A stretch of DNA of 6,791 nt from Verrucomicrobiota bacterium. GTDB lineage: Bacteria; Verrucomicrobiota; Verrucomicrobiia; Limisphaerales; JACRJZ01. Within the stretch, counting starts at the first letter, position 1, and each line of letters opens with the position of its first letter. The DNA is taken from positions 1 through 6,791 of the forward strand of contig JAKLEJ010000193.1 in assembly GCA_022711695.1 (NCBI GenBank). The letters run 5' to 3'. Positions 1 to 6,068 of the stretch are shown one piece after another. The translations under genes and the position numbers were made by a program. Under the pieces are notes generated by a model, which was not told the origin of the DNA, made no database searches, and saw only the letters and a program-made list of their open reading frames with translations.

Positions 1-540
1 AACGAGGACCTCCGGATTAAGGAACTCAACGACGCCGCGCGCGATTTCCTCGGGTCCGGACAGCGAGGCGCCGTGAGCCTCAGAAGCGGCGAGGCCTTCG
101 ATTGCGCCCAGCGCGAAGCCGAGGGCATGGGCTGCGGCAACGGACGCTTCTGCCAAATTTGCCCGATTCGCGAGGCCGTCACCGAGGCCCTGCGCGAGAA
201 GCAGGTCGTGCGCCGTCGCACCAAGGCCGAGAGCGGCTCGAACGGGAGCCCCCGCGAAGTCCATCTCCTGGTCACCGCCTCTCCGCTGCCCGGCGGTCGC
301 GCGCCCCGTGTGCTCCTGGTCATGGAAGACATCAGCGACCTGGTCAACATCCAGTCGCCCGTGCCCATCTGCGCCTACTGCAAGCGCGTTCGCAACGATG
401 ACGCCTACTGGCAGCAGCTCGAGGCTCACGTCCAGGAACACCTCGACGTCGATCTCTGCCATGGCCTCTGCCCGGACTGCAAGAGCCAGCTCAATCAGCA
501 TCTCTCGGGCAGGCAGGTGCTGCGCGTGGCCGGCTCCTGA
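1..540 (+). CDS. PAS-type sensory protein, C-terminal part (5' end outside window)
   Basis: The frame is open from base 1 to the stop at 538-540, giving 179 visible residues. The first visible residues (NEDLRIKELNDAARDFLG) match the early strand and helix of a PAS domain, so the true start lies upstream; the GTG at 73 is probably internal. Two cysteine clusters stand out. One sits inside the PAS region (visible residues 35-54, with a GCG....C..C.IR pattern). The other is at the C-terminus (residues 124-160, CAYCKRVR... then CHGLCPDC). Both patterns recur in bacterial PAS sensor kinases and related signalling proteins, where the tail resembles a small zinc-ribbon-like module. The PAS fold appears to close at LLVMEDISDL, just before the tail. 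No histidine kinase, GGDEF or receiver domain follows, so any output domain must be upstream or in a partner protein. The ligand and signal cannot be read. Confident as a PAS-family protein, unsure of its role. Confidence 0.85.
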   Translation, partial: NEDLRIKELNDAARDFLGSGQRGAVSLRSGEAFDCAQREAEGMGCGNGRFCQICPIREAVTEALREKQVVRRRTKAESGSNGSPREVHLLVTASPLPGGRAPRVLLVMEDISDLVNIQSPVPICAYCKRVRNDDAYWQQLEAHVQEHLDVDLCHGLCPDCKSQLNQHLSGRQVLRVAGS

Positions 541-598
541 ACCCGCCAGATCGCCGCGGCCTTTACCTGCGGGAGCGCTCGGGATACGCTTCTGAATC

Positions 599-994
599 AT
601 GCAGCCTCAAGAGCCATTCCCGCCGCCGGAGCCGGCTTCCCCGCTCCCGCTTTCCCTCCCCGAGCGCGCGCCGGATGGAACCGCGCCCCCTGTGGCTTTC
701 CCTCCCCAGGCGCCGAATCTTCCCTTGGGGCTGTCACGGCGCCAGATTATTGCCGCCTTCTCCATCGCTGCCGTCTCGGACATCGTTTCAGGCCTGACCG
801 CCTTCGCTCCCCCGGTGACCTGGGTGGTCGATTTTGTCACCGCCACCGCTTTGTTCGTCGTCCTGGGATGGCAATGGCTGCTCCTGCCCGGTTTGATCAT
901 GGAAGCCGTGCCGGGGCTCGGGGTGGTTCCGTTCTGGGTCCTCGTCGTCAGCGCCATCGCCGTCTGGGGCTCCGTCCGCCCCAGAATGAACTGA
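599..994 (+). CDS. Small proline-rich membrane protein of unknown function
   Basis: A 131-residue protein starting at an ATG 58 bp after the PAS gene stop. Residues 1-45 are rich in proline and lack hydrophobic stretches. The rest is strongly hydrophobic and can be read as about three membrane segments (roughly 49-70, 74-100 and 106-124). Acidic residues in the PPVTWVVDFVTA and LIMEAVPGLG stretches are embedded among hydrophobic ones. The protein ends in a short basic tail (SVRPRMN). No Shine-Dalgarno is well placed; GGGA at 581-584 is 14 nt from the ATG. The hydrophobic pattern, typical of a real membrane protein, favours this frame over the Ser/Gly-rich antisense frame at 607-957. I do not recognise a named family with certainty. 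It may be co-transcribed with the PAS gene, but the gap is too long to imply coupling. It converges on the oxidoreductase gene ending at 1145. Confidence 0.68.
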   Translation: MQPQEPFPPPEPASPLPLSLPERAPDGTAPPVAFPPQAPNLPLGLSRRQIIAAFSIAAVSDIVSGLTAFAPPVTWVVDFVTATALFVVLGWQWLLLPGLIMEAVPGLGVVPFWVLVVSAIAVWGSVRPRMN

Positions 995-1144
995 CCCTCC
1001 GCCGGCTTCCCCCATCGCTCTGCGGCTCTTCTCCGCCCTCTTCTCGCCCCCTGCGCAATTTAGCGTTTGAGCTTGGCGATCGTCGAGTTCATACGCAAAA
1101 TTCAGGACAGAGGCGCAAGGCGGCTTTCTGGCGGGAAGGCCGGG
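995..1144. other. Intergenic gap between convergent genes
   Basis: 150 bp between the membrane-protein stop and the oxidoreductase stop. The stretch around 1055-1110 is visibly richer in A and T than its surroundings. I see no stem followed by a T-run in either direction, so no terminator can be called, and no credible short gene. A weak TTG-started frame runs on into the antisense of the oxidoreductase and is a shadow. Confidence 0.5.
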
Positions 1145-2581
1145 TCAGAGGGACCAGCCGGCGCGGGCGGGCGGGTTGACCAGGGCGTTGGCCTCGGGAT
1201 CGTTCGTGACCCGCATCGCTGCGGCGTCCCATTCCAGGAGTTGGCCCGTGCGCAGCGCCAACGCCCCCAGGAGCGCCACTTCGGTCATCTCGCAGCCGAG
1301 CCCGATCGGACAGACGGTCTGGGTCCCCGTCTTGCAGGCTCGCACCCATTCGCCGTAGTGGTCCTCGACGCGCGGCAACGAACGGGGCGGTTCCGGAAAG
1401 TCTCGGAACTTCTCTTCGGGGAGCAGAAGCCCTCCCCGGAAGCCGCGTTGTCCGAGAAAACGTCCCCCGCTGTAAGCGGCCATGAGCCGGCCCTTCTCGC
1501 CGACAAAGAGCAGCCCGCTGGCGGGCATCTTGACGCGGGGGTCGAGTTCGACCGGCCGGTGCGGCTTCATGCCTCCATCGTACCAATGGACACGCAGCGG
1601 CGGGTGGACGCCGCGGGCCGGGTAGTCCCACGTGACCATGTTGGCGTGCGACTGGCATTCGGGGGTGAGAACCGGCGTGGAAAAACCCTCGCGGCGCGTC
1701 GAGCCCCATCCATGGACCGCGGCGGGCGCGCCCAACTCCAGTTCGCGGAAATACACATGGAACGAGTGGCAGGCCATGTCGCCGACTGTGCCCGCGCCGA
1801 AATCCCACCACGGACGCCATTTCCAGGGATGATAGGCCGGGTGATAGGGGCGGTGGGGCGCGGGGCCGAGCCACAAATCCCAATCCATGCCGGCGGGCGG
1901 GGCGGGGGAGTCCTTGGGGCGCTCCACGGCGCAGGGATACGCCGGGTGATCGCACCAGATGTGCAACTCACGCACCGGGCCGATCGCGCCCGCACGCAGC
2001 AGTTCCGTCGTGCTCCTTGCCCCCTCGGTGGCGGACGATTGCACGCTGGTCTTTGTCACCAGTTTGTCCGCCCGAAGAACCGCCGCGCGGACCTTCCGTG
2101 CCTCGGCAATCGTGTGTGTGACGGGTTTGGCGCAATACAGGTGCTTGCCTAGCTGGAGCGCGGCCATGAGGATGACGGCATGGGTGTGGTCCGGCGTGCC
2201 AACGATCAAGGCGTCGAAGCGGCTGGCCTCCTTGTCGAACATCCTCCGAAAATCGTGGTAGCGAGCCGCCTCCGGGTAGGTCTGGAAAACCTTGCCCGCC
2301 AGCGCGTGGTCCAGATCGCACAAGGCGGTGACGCGGGCCTCCTTGCATCCGGCCAGGTAATGTTGCCCCATTCCCCCGATGCCCACCGCCGCAACCCGCA
2401 GGGTCTCGCTGGGCGGCTGAAATCGAGCCCCCCCGAGGACCCGCCGCGGCAGGATCATGAGCCCGGCTCCGCCCGCCAGCGCTGTCCCCGTTCCCCGGAG
2501 AAGGAACCTGCGGCGTGAAATCGCCGATGCACGTTTGTTTCCGGCCTCTATCTGCGTCTTGTCGGTTGGAATCGAGTTCAT
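1145..2581 (-). CDS. Tat-exported Gfo/Idh/MocA family oxidoreductase
   Basis: A 478-residue NAD(P)-dependent dehydrogenase of the glucose-fructose oxidoreductase/inositol dehydrogenase family. Residues 22-28 (SRRRFLL) form a twin-arginine motif, followed by a hydrophobic stretch to about residue 45. It is therefore probably folded with its cofactor in the cytoplasm and exported. The Rossmann fold begins at about residue 61, with GIGGMG at 67-72. The family's EKP catalytic motif appears as AKP (151-153): the lysine is kept and the glutamate is lost. A GDMACH motif (267-272) marks the substrate domain and supplies the usual active-site histidine. Length suits the secreted Verrucomicrobiota/Planctomycetota subgroup. 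The likely substrate is a sugar or cyclitol, not identifiable here. I chose the ATG at 2581 over an upstream GTG at 2626 because it places the Tat signal near the N-terminus as usual. No clear Shine-Dalgarno precedes either. A 123-bp gap upstream suggests its own promoter or a processed transcript. Confidence 0.92.
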   Translation of the reverse strand: MNSIPTDKTQIEAGNKRASAISRRRFLLRGTGTALAGGAGLMILPRRVLGGARFQPPSETLRVAAVGIGGMGQHYLAGCKEARVTALCDLDHALAGKVFQTYPEAARYHDFRRMFDKEASRFDALIVGTPDHTHAVILMAALQLGKHLYCAKPVTHTIAEARKVRAAVLRADKLVTKTSVQSSATEGARSTTELLRAGAIGPVRELHIWCDHPAYPCAVERPKDSPAPPAGMDWDLWLGPAPHRPYHPAYHPWKWRPWWDFGAGTVGDMACHSFHVYFRELELGAPAAVHGWGSTRREGFSTPVLTPECQSHANMVTWDYPARGVHPPLRVHWYDGGMKPHRPVELDPRVKMPASGLLFVGEKGRLMAAYSGGRFLGQRGFRGGLLLPEEKFRDFPEPPRSLPRVEDHYGEWVRACKTGTQTVCPIGLGCEMTEVALLGALALRTGQLLEWDAAAMRVTNDPEANALVNPPARAGWSL

Positions 2582-2661
2582 GGGAAAGCGTTTTCTTGCG
2601 GCCTTGCCTTCCCTGTTTGACGGCACTCACCCGCGGTCGAATTCACCGAAAACCCCGTCGT

Positions 2662-2693
2662 ACATTCCCCGTCCCACGTGGGACAGGGAATGT
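2662..2693. repeat. 32-bp near-perfect palindrome, possible operator, terminator stem or REP-like element
   Basis: ACATTCCC (2662-2669) pairs with GGGAATGT (2686-2693) around a perfect 14-bp palindrome GTCCCACGTGGGAC (2671-2684). The only mismatch is C2670 against A2685. The element begins 11 nt beyond the stop codon of the short-chain dehydrogenase (2705, - strand) and ends 81 bp before the start of the oxidoreductase (2581, - strand). On the transcribed strand a TTTT run appears only about 9 nt after the stem, so it is not a standard intrinsic terminator. The lack of a spacer at the centre suits a dimeric protein-binding site, a near-loopless hairpin, or a dispersed extragenic palindrome. 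I saw no second copy in the window. Confidence 0.8.
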
Positions 2694-2704
2694 GCGAGCC
2701 AAGG

Positions 2705-3502
2705 TCAGGTCCAGGGAGCCAGGCGGCTGTCGAGCTGGAAGATTTGGCCGGAGACGTTTTCGAGAGTGGCCAGAAAGGCCACGAAGCGGGCGACTTCGGC
2801 CAGGGTGTTGGCGCGGCCAAGGACGTTGGTCCGGGTGAGGCGCTCCCGTGTTTCCGCTGGCAGGTTGGCGGTCATGGCGGTGGGCAGCACCCCGGGCAGG
2901 ACGGCGTTCACGCAGACGTTGCCCCCTCCGACCTCACGGGCGAGGGACTGGGTCAGCCCCAGCAGGGCCGCCTTGGCGGCGGAGTAGTTGGCCTGGCCAG
3001 CCGCACCCACCCGCCCGCTGAAGCTGGCGATGTTAACGATGTGTCCCCGGCGCTGGTCGAGCATGGGGCCCAGGGCAGCCTGGGAGCAGAGGAAGGCGCC
3101 CTTGAGGTTGGTGCGCAGGACGCGGTCCCAATCGGCCTCGCTGGACTGCCACAGGGGAGCATCGGCGATGAGGCCCGCGTTGTTGATCAGGGCGTCCAGC
3201 CGGCCCCAGCGGCGGAGGCAGGAGAGCGCTGCTGCCTGAGCATGGTCTTTTCGGCTGACGTCCAGTTGGACGGGCAAGACCGTGTCGGGCTGCGCCGGCA
3301 AAGGCGAACGGTGGAAGCCGGCGGCCACAAACCAGCCTTGGGCGGTGAACTCGCAGACGAGCGCCTGGCCAAGCCCGCCGGCCGCGCCCGTGATCAGGAC
3401 CACCCGGCGGGTCTTGTCAGCCGGTTCCGCCTTCGCCGGAGGCCCGAGTTCGGGATTCACGCCGGGCGGAGATGGCTCTGCTGACGTGCCAGGAGGGCTC
3501 AT
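2705..3502 (-). CDS. Short-chain dehydrogenase/reductase, FabG-like (3-oxoacyl-ACP reductase type)
   Basis: A 265-residue classical SDR. The cofactor motif TGAAGGLG is at 38-45, NNAG at 107-110, an asparagine in RTNLKG at 132, and the catalytic serine in NIASFSG at 160. Y173 and K177 lie in YSAAK, with the usual 13-residue Ser-Tyr spacing. The sequence most resembles FabG-type reductases, which reduce 3-oxoacyl or other keto substrates with NAD(P)H, but many such paralogues act elsewhere in metabolism. An arginine after the second strand (GFHRSP) hints at NADPH preference. The N-terminus carries about 30 extra residues rich in Pro, Ala and Gly before the first strand. The start is nevertheless well supported: ATG at 3502 has AGGAG 5 nt upstream and overlaps the amidohydrolase stop by 4 bp. 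An in-frame GTG at 3460 lacks a ribosome site. Its physiological partner is probably the upstream amidohydrolase. Confidence 0.92.
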   Translation of the reverse strand: MSPPGTSAEPSPPGVNPELGPPAKAEPADKTRRVVLITGAAGGLGQALVCEFTAQGWFVAAGFHRSPLPAQPDTVLPVQLDVSRKDHAQAAALSCLRRWGRLDALINNAGLIADAPLWQSSEADWDRVLRTNLKGAFLCSQAALGPMLDQRRGHIVNIASFSGRVGAAGQANYSAAKAALLGLTQSLAREVGGGNVCVNAVLPGVLPTAMTANLPAETRERLTRTNVLGRANTLAEVARFVAFLATLENVSGQIFQLDSRLAPWT

Positions 3503-4749
3503 GACAGCTCCTGTGGGCGGGTTACCCACGTTCCCTGGATCAGAGAAGCGTCCACAGGCCCGGAGTGATGGAGAACCGCTTCAAACGCCTCGGCCGTCGT
3601 GGCCCTGAAGGGAAGCGCAATCAGGTCCGCCGCGGCGCCGGGAGTCAGTTCGCCCACGAGCCCGGCCTTGCCCAGCGCACGGGCGCCGTTGACCGTGGCC
3701 ATGCGCATGATCGCCTCAGCCGACAGCTCGGGCTCGTTTCCGGCGAGGACGCGCATTTCCGAAAAGAGGCACAGGCGCGCCGGTTGCCGGCGGGCGAGGC
3801 TTGTGCTGGCCAGGCTGTCCGTGCCCAGGCAGAGGTTCACGCCGGCCGCCGCCAGTTCCTGCAATGGAAAGCGCTGGTGTCCGAAGAACCGGTGGCTTTC
3901 GGGGCAGTGGACCACGCTGACACCCTGCTCGGCGAGCAGGGCGGCGTCACCCTCGGCCAGGTAATTGACGTGCGCGGCCAGAAAGTTCGGCCCCAGGATC
4001 CCCAGGCGCGCCAGGAAGCGGACGGGCGAGGCGGCGCCGCACATGGTGACATCCCGCTGGAGCGCCAGCCAGTCGTGGAGTTGCCCCTGGCGGCGGGTGA
4101 ACATGTCAAACTCCTCGCGCGATTCCGACACATGCGAGCTGAGAGGCCACCGGCGTCGGCGGGCGACCTCAGCGGCCTGCTGCAGCAGTTCTGGCGAGGT
4201 GGTGTAGGGCGCATGAGGAGAGAGCCCGACGCGCCCCTCGTGGCCGGGCAGGGCGCTGAGCCTCGACTCGGCTTCCCGCGCCAGCGCGCGCGCCGAATGC
4301 CAACTGCGAACGTTCAGCAACTCGAGGAAGGACACCACTCGCAACGGCGTGGTCGTCCAGGTTTCGGGAAGGAGTTCGGGAACGGCTTCGATGTCCGCGA
4401 CGGTCGTCACCCCTGCCTGTTCCAGCATCCGGGCGCCGTTGATCCAGGATTGCGCGTATTCGGAGTATCCCCAGCCGGCCTTGAGCGCCACCAACCCCTT
4501 GATCCAGTCGGGGAACGACCTCGGGGGGGACAGCATTCCCGCCATGTCCGAATAATCGAGGTGGCAGTGGGCATTGACCAGGCCGGGCATGAGAAGCCGG
4601 TCGCCCAGGTCCATCGCCTCGCCCGAATGCGTCCGCCGCAGGTCGCGCCATCTTCCCACCGCGCGCACCTGCCCGCCGTCCAGCGCCACCGCGCCATCCT
4701 CGATTGTCGGAGCGGTCATCGGCAGGACGATTCGGGCGCGGAGGATCAT
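3499..4749 (-). CDS. Amidohydrolase of the TRZ/ATZ family (deaminase-like)
   Basis: A 416-residue metal-dependent hydrolase of the amidohydrolase superfamily. NAHCHLDYSD (59-68) holds the HxH metal pair H61 and H63. SSHVSES gives H206 and E209, LAAHVNY gives H260, VVHCPESH contains H281, and LGTDSLAS contains the metal aspartate D311. N- and C-terminal strands (MILRARIVLP; GAAADLIAL) form the usual small beta domain. This arrangement fits the subgroup that includes S-adenosylhomocysteine/5'-methylthioadenosine, aminodeoxyfutalosine, guanine and chlorotriazine deaminases or dechlorinases. Within it, FLELL, HAPYTTSPELL and SSHVSESREE recall aminodeoxyfutalosine deaminases, but the substrate is not proven. 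ATG at 4749 is preferred because it places the first strand at the very N-terminus. A GTG at 4803 would add 18 residues with no signal-peptide character. Neither start has a good ribosome site. It is probably cytoplasmic and coupled to the downstream dehydrogenase. Confidence 0.9.
   Translation of the reverse strand: MILRARIVLPMTAPTIEDGAVALDGGQVRAVGRWRDLRRTHSGEAMDLGDRLLMPGLVNAHCHLDYSDMAGMLSPPRSFPDWIKGLVALKAGWGYSEYAQSWINGARMLEQAGVTTVADIEAVPELLPETWTTTPLRVVSFLELLNVRSWHSARALAREAESRLSALPGHEGRVGLSPHAPYTTSPELLQQAAEVARRRRWPLSSHVSESREEFDMFTRRQGQLHDWLALQRDVTMCGAASPVRFLARLGILGPNFLAAHVNYLAEGDAALLAEQGVSVVHCPESHRFFGHQRFPLQELAAAGVNLCLGTDSLASTSLARRQPARLCLFSEMRVLAGNEPELSAEAIMRMATVNGARALGKAGLVGELTPGAAADLIALPFRATTAEAFEAVLHHSGPVDASLIQGTWVTRPQELS
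3508..3512 (-). promoter_or_regulatory. Shine-Dalgarno site of the short-chain dehydrogenase
   Basis: On the - strand this reads AGGAG, followed by 5 nt (CTGTC) and the ATG at 3502. It lies inside the last codons of the amidohydrolase gene. It fixes the dehydrogenase start at 3502 rather than at the upstream in-frame candidate at 3529, and supports translational coupling through the ATGA stop/start overlap at 3499-3502. It is the only strong ribosome site I could find in the window. Confidence 0.8.
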
Positions 4750-4864
4750 CGGATGTGGAACGTCGCCTGCCGACGCCTGCTTTGGGCTGGCACAGGCCGA
4801 CACGCTTGGACACTGCTGCCGGTTGGCCGTCGTCGGGGCGGCGGCGGCTTGGCTGGAGGCGGGG

Positions 4865-5218
4865 CTACAGGTCCTTCTCCTGGCGCCGCTTCTTGGTTTC
4901 AGCGCCCAGGGTGTGCTTGCGGGCCTTGTACTTGTTCTGCCGTTTGCGAATCTGCTGCTCGATCTTCTTCACCACCAGGTCCACCGCCGAGTAGAGGTCT
5001 TCCTGGTATTCCACCGCATACAAGTCCGGCCCCGGCACGGCCAGTCGGACCGAGCACTTGAACCGCCGCTCGGAGGGCTTGGCGGTGTCGTGTTCCAGAA
5101 TCACCCGGGCGTCCACCGCGCGCGAATCGAAATGGTCCAGCTTCTCGATCTTGTCCACCACATGCTGTTCGAGCGCGTCGGTCACCTTCAGGTTGTGCGC
5201 AGTCAGAATCAGTTTCAT
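4865..5218 (-). CDS. hpf: Ribosome hibernation promoting factor / RaiA family protein
   Basis: A 117-residue protein of the HPF/YfiA (RaiA) family, which binds the decoding region of the 30S subunit in stationary phase or stress and silences ribosomes. The N-terminus MKLILTAHNLKVTDALEQHV is the family's first strand and helix. The EYQEDLYSAVDLVVKKIEQQ stretch (about 70-89) is the conserved second helix, followed by a lysine/arginine-rich tail (90-117). The length exceeds the ~95 residues of short HPF but lacks the extra C-terminal dimerisation domain of long HPF (~180-190 residues). It should therefore be classed with the short forms, with a basic extension. ATG at 5218 is the only sensible start; the open frame continues upstream into antisense of bioD without family similarity. 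Only a weak GGAG, about 15 nt upstream, is visible. It diverges from bioD and lies 115 bp upstream of the amidohydrolase on the same strand. Confidence 0.92.
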   Translation of the reverse strand: MKLILTAHNLKVTDALEQHVVDKIEKLDHFDSRAVDARVILEHDTAKPSERRFKCSVRLAVPGPDLYAVEYQEDLYSAVDLVVKKIEQQIRKRQNKYKARKHTLGAETKKRRQEKDL

Positions 5219-5324
5219 GCCGCTAACATGCCGCTCCAATCGCGGATAATCCAGCGAAATTGGATTACAGCGCGGCCGCCAGATTATCATGGCCTGGCCT
5301 GCGGAGATTTGATCTGCTTCCGCT
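5219..5324. promoter_or_regulatory. Divergent hpf/bioD intergenic region with inverted repeat
   Basis: 106 bp separate two divergent starts and must hold at least the bioD promoter and probably that of hpf. A perfect inverted repeat TAATCCA (5247-5253) / TGGATTA (5261-5267), with a 7-nt spacer, sits near the centre, as a dimeric repressor site would. An outer CCAAT (5236-5240) / ATTGG (5259-5263) pair partly overlaps it. None of these matches the BirA, BioR or BioQ operator patterns I know. The region is AT-richer than its neighbours. Confidence 0.5.
5260..5290 (+). promoter_or_regulatory. Candidate bioD promoter (weak)
   Basis: TTGGAT (5260-5265) could be a -35 element and TATCAT (5285-5290) a -10 element, with 19 nt between them, longer than the ideal 17. 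The -10 would be 34 nt before the GTG of bioD, and the -35 overlaps the right arm of the inverted repeat at 5261-5267. A protein bound to that repeat would therefore block RNA polymerase. This is pattern matching to a sigma-70 consensus only. Confidence 0.25.
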
Positions 5325-6062
5325 GTGAATCGCGGAACGCTCTTCGTGACCGGAACCGACACCGGCGTGGGCAAGACCGTCCTGACCGCCTGCCTGGCGG
5401 CGCAGGGCTGCCGCCGGGGGTGGAAGGTGGCGGCGCTCAAGCCCCTCTGTTCCGGCGACCGCGGGGATGCGCTGGCTCTGTGGAAAGCCGCGGGCGGCGT
5501 GACGCCGCTCGACGAGGTGAATCCATGGCATTTCCAGGCCCCGCTGGCGCCGTTGCTGGCGGCTCGGCGCGAACGGCGCCGCGTGTCGCTCTCCGATGTC
5601 CTGCGGCATGTCCGCGCGATCCGCCGTCGCTTCGATTTCACCCTGGTCGAGGGAGCGGGCGGGCTGTTGAGCCCATTGGGCGAGGGGTTCAGTTCCCTGG
5701 ATTTGATCGTGGCGCTGGACGCAAGACCGGTGGTGGTTTGTCCCAACCGCCTGGGGGCGGTCAACCAGGCCCTCCTGGTGTTTGCGGCGTTGCCAGCCCG
5801 ATTTCGCGCCCGGGCCGCCGCCGTTCTGGTGGACCCGCCGCGGCCCGATCTTGCCGGCCGAACCAACCTTCTTCTTCTGCGGGAGCTGCTTGGCCTCGGC
5901 CGCGTCCATGTGTTGCCGTGGATCAAGAACCGCTCGGAACCCAGCCTGCGGGTCGCTCGGCTCTGCAACGCCCTTCTTGGCGCGAAGGCATCACGGGCGC
6001 CGGCCGCGCCAAAAGGCCTGACGCCGCGAGCGCGCGCCGCGCGCCGGGCAGCCCGGCGATAA
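5325..6062 (+). CDS. bioD: Dethiobiotin synthetase BioD
   Basis: A 245-residue ATP-dependent dethiobiotin synthetase. It closes the ureido ring by carboxylating 7,8-diaminopelargonate with CO2, the penultimate step of biotin synthesis in the cytoplasm. The P-loop GTDTGVGKT is at 10-18, the substrate-binding lysine motif KPLCSG at 39-44, DALAL at 48-52, VNPWHF at 65-70, and the VEGAGGLLSPL motif at 108-118. CPNRLGAVNQALL (139-151) matches the later conserved strand and helix. The base-recognition asparagine common after the sixth strand is not obvious (VLVDPPRP instead). The last ~28 residues are an Arg/Ala-rich tail with no counterpart in typical BioD. The start is GTG at 5325, because the upstream in-frame ATG at 5289 is cut off by a TGA at 5310. 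GGAG at 5303-5306 is rather far away (18 nt). No other biotin genes adjoin. It converges on thrS with 6 bp between stops. Confidence 0.93.
   Translation: MNRGTLFVTGTDTGVGKTVLTACLAAQGCRRGWKVAALKPLCSGDRGDALALWKAAGGVTPLDEVNPWHFQAPLAPLLAARRERRRVSLSDVLRHVRAIRRRFDFTLVEGAGGLLSPLGEGFSSLDLIVALDARPVVVCPNRLGAVNQALLVFAALPARFRARAAAVLVDPPRPDLAGRTNLLLLRELLGLGRVHVLPWIKNRSEPSLRVARLCNALLGAKASRAPAAPKGLTPRARAARRAARR
6042..6058. repeat. GC-rich hairpin at the bioD 3' end
   Basis: CGCCGGGC (6042-6049) and GCCCGGCG (6051-6058) are perfect complements around a single A, so a 7-bp stem with a 3-nt loop can form in either transcript. It lies in the last codons of bioD, just before its TAA, and 11 bp beyond the stop of convergent thrS. 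No T-run follows on either strand, so it is at best a weak or bidirectional 3'-end structure. It may also simply reflect the GC-rich Arg/Ala codons. Confidence 0.4.
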
Positions 6063-6068
6063 ACCGGG

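Noticed and set aside
1067..2152. 361-codon open frame on the + strand
   Set aside because: It lies wholly antisense to the intact oxidoreductase, has Arg/Gly/Ala-rich composition and no recognisable motif. It is a GC-rich shadow frame.
2640..2704. Intrinsic terminator after the short-chain dehydrogenase
   Set aside because: The stem is strong, but the first T-run on the transcribed strand is only four bases long and starts about 9 nt beyond it, so I list it as a palindrome and not as a terminator.
4830..4866. G-rich run that could form a G-quadruplex between hpf and the amidohydrolase
   Set aside because: The tracts are mostly GG pairs in a generally GC-rich genome, and both flanking genes are transcribed from the other strand, so their RNA is C-rich here.
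3565..5061. 498-codon open frame on the + strand
   Set aside because: It is antisense to the amidohydrolase and hpf, both of which show clear catalytic or family motifs. Shadow frame.
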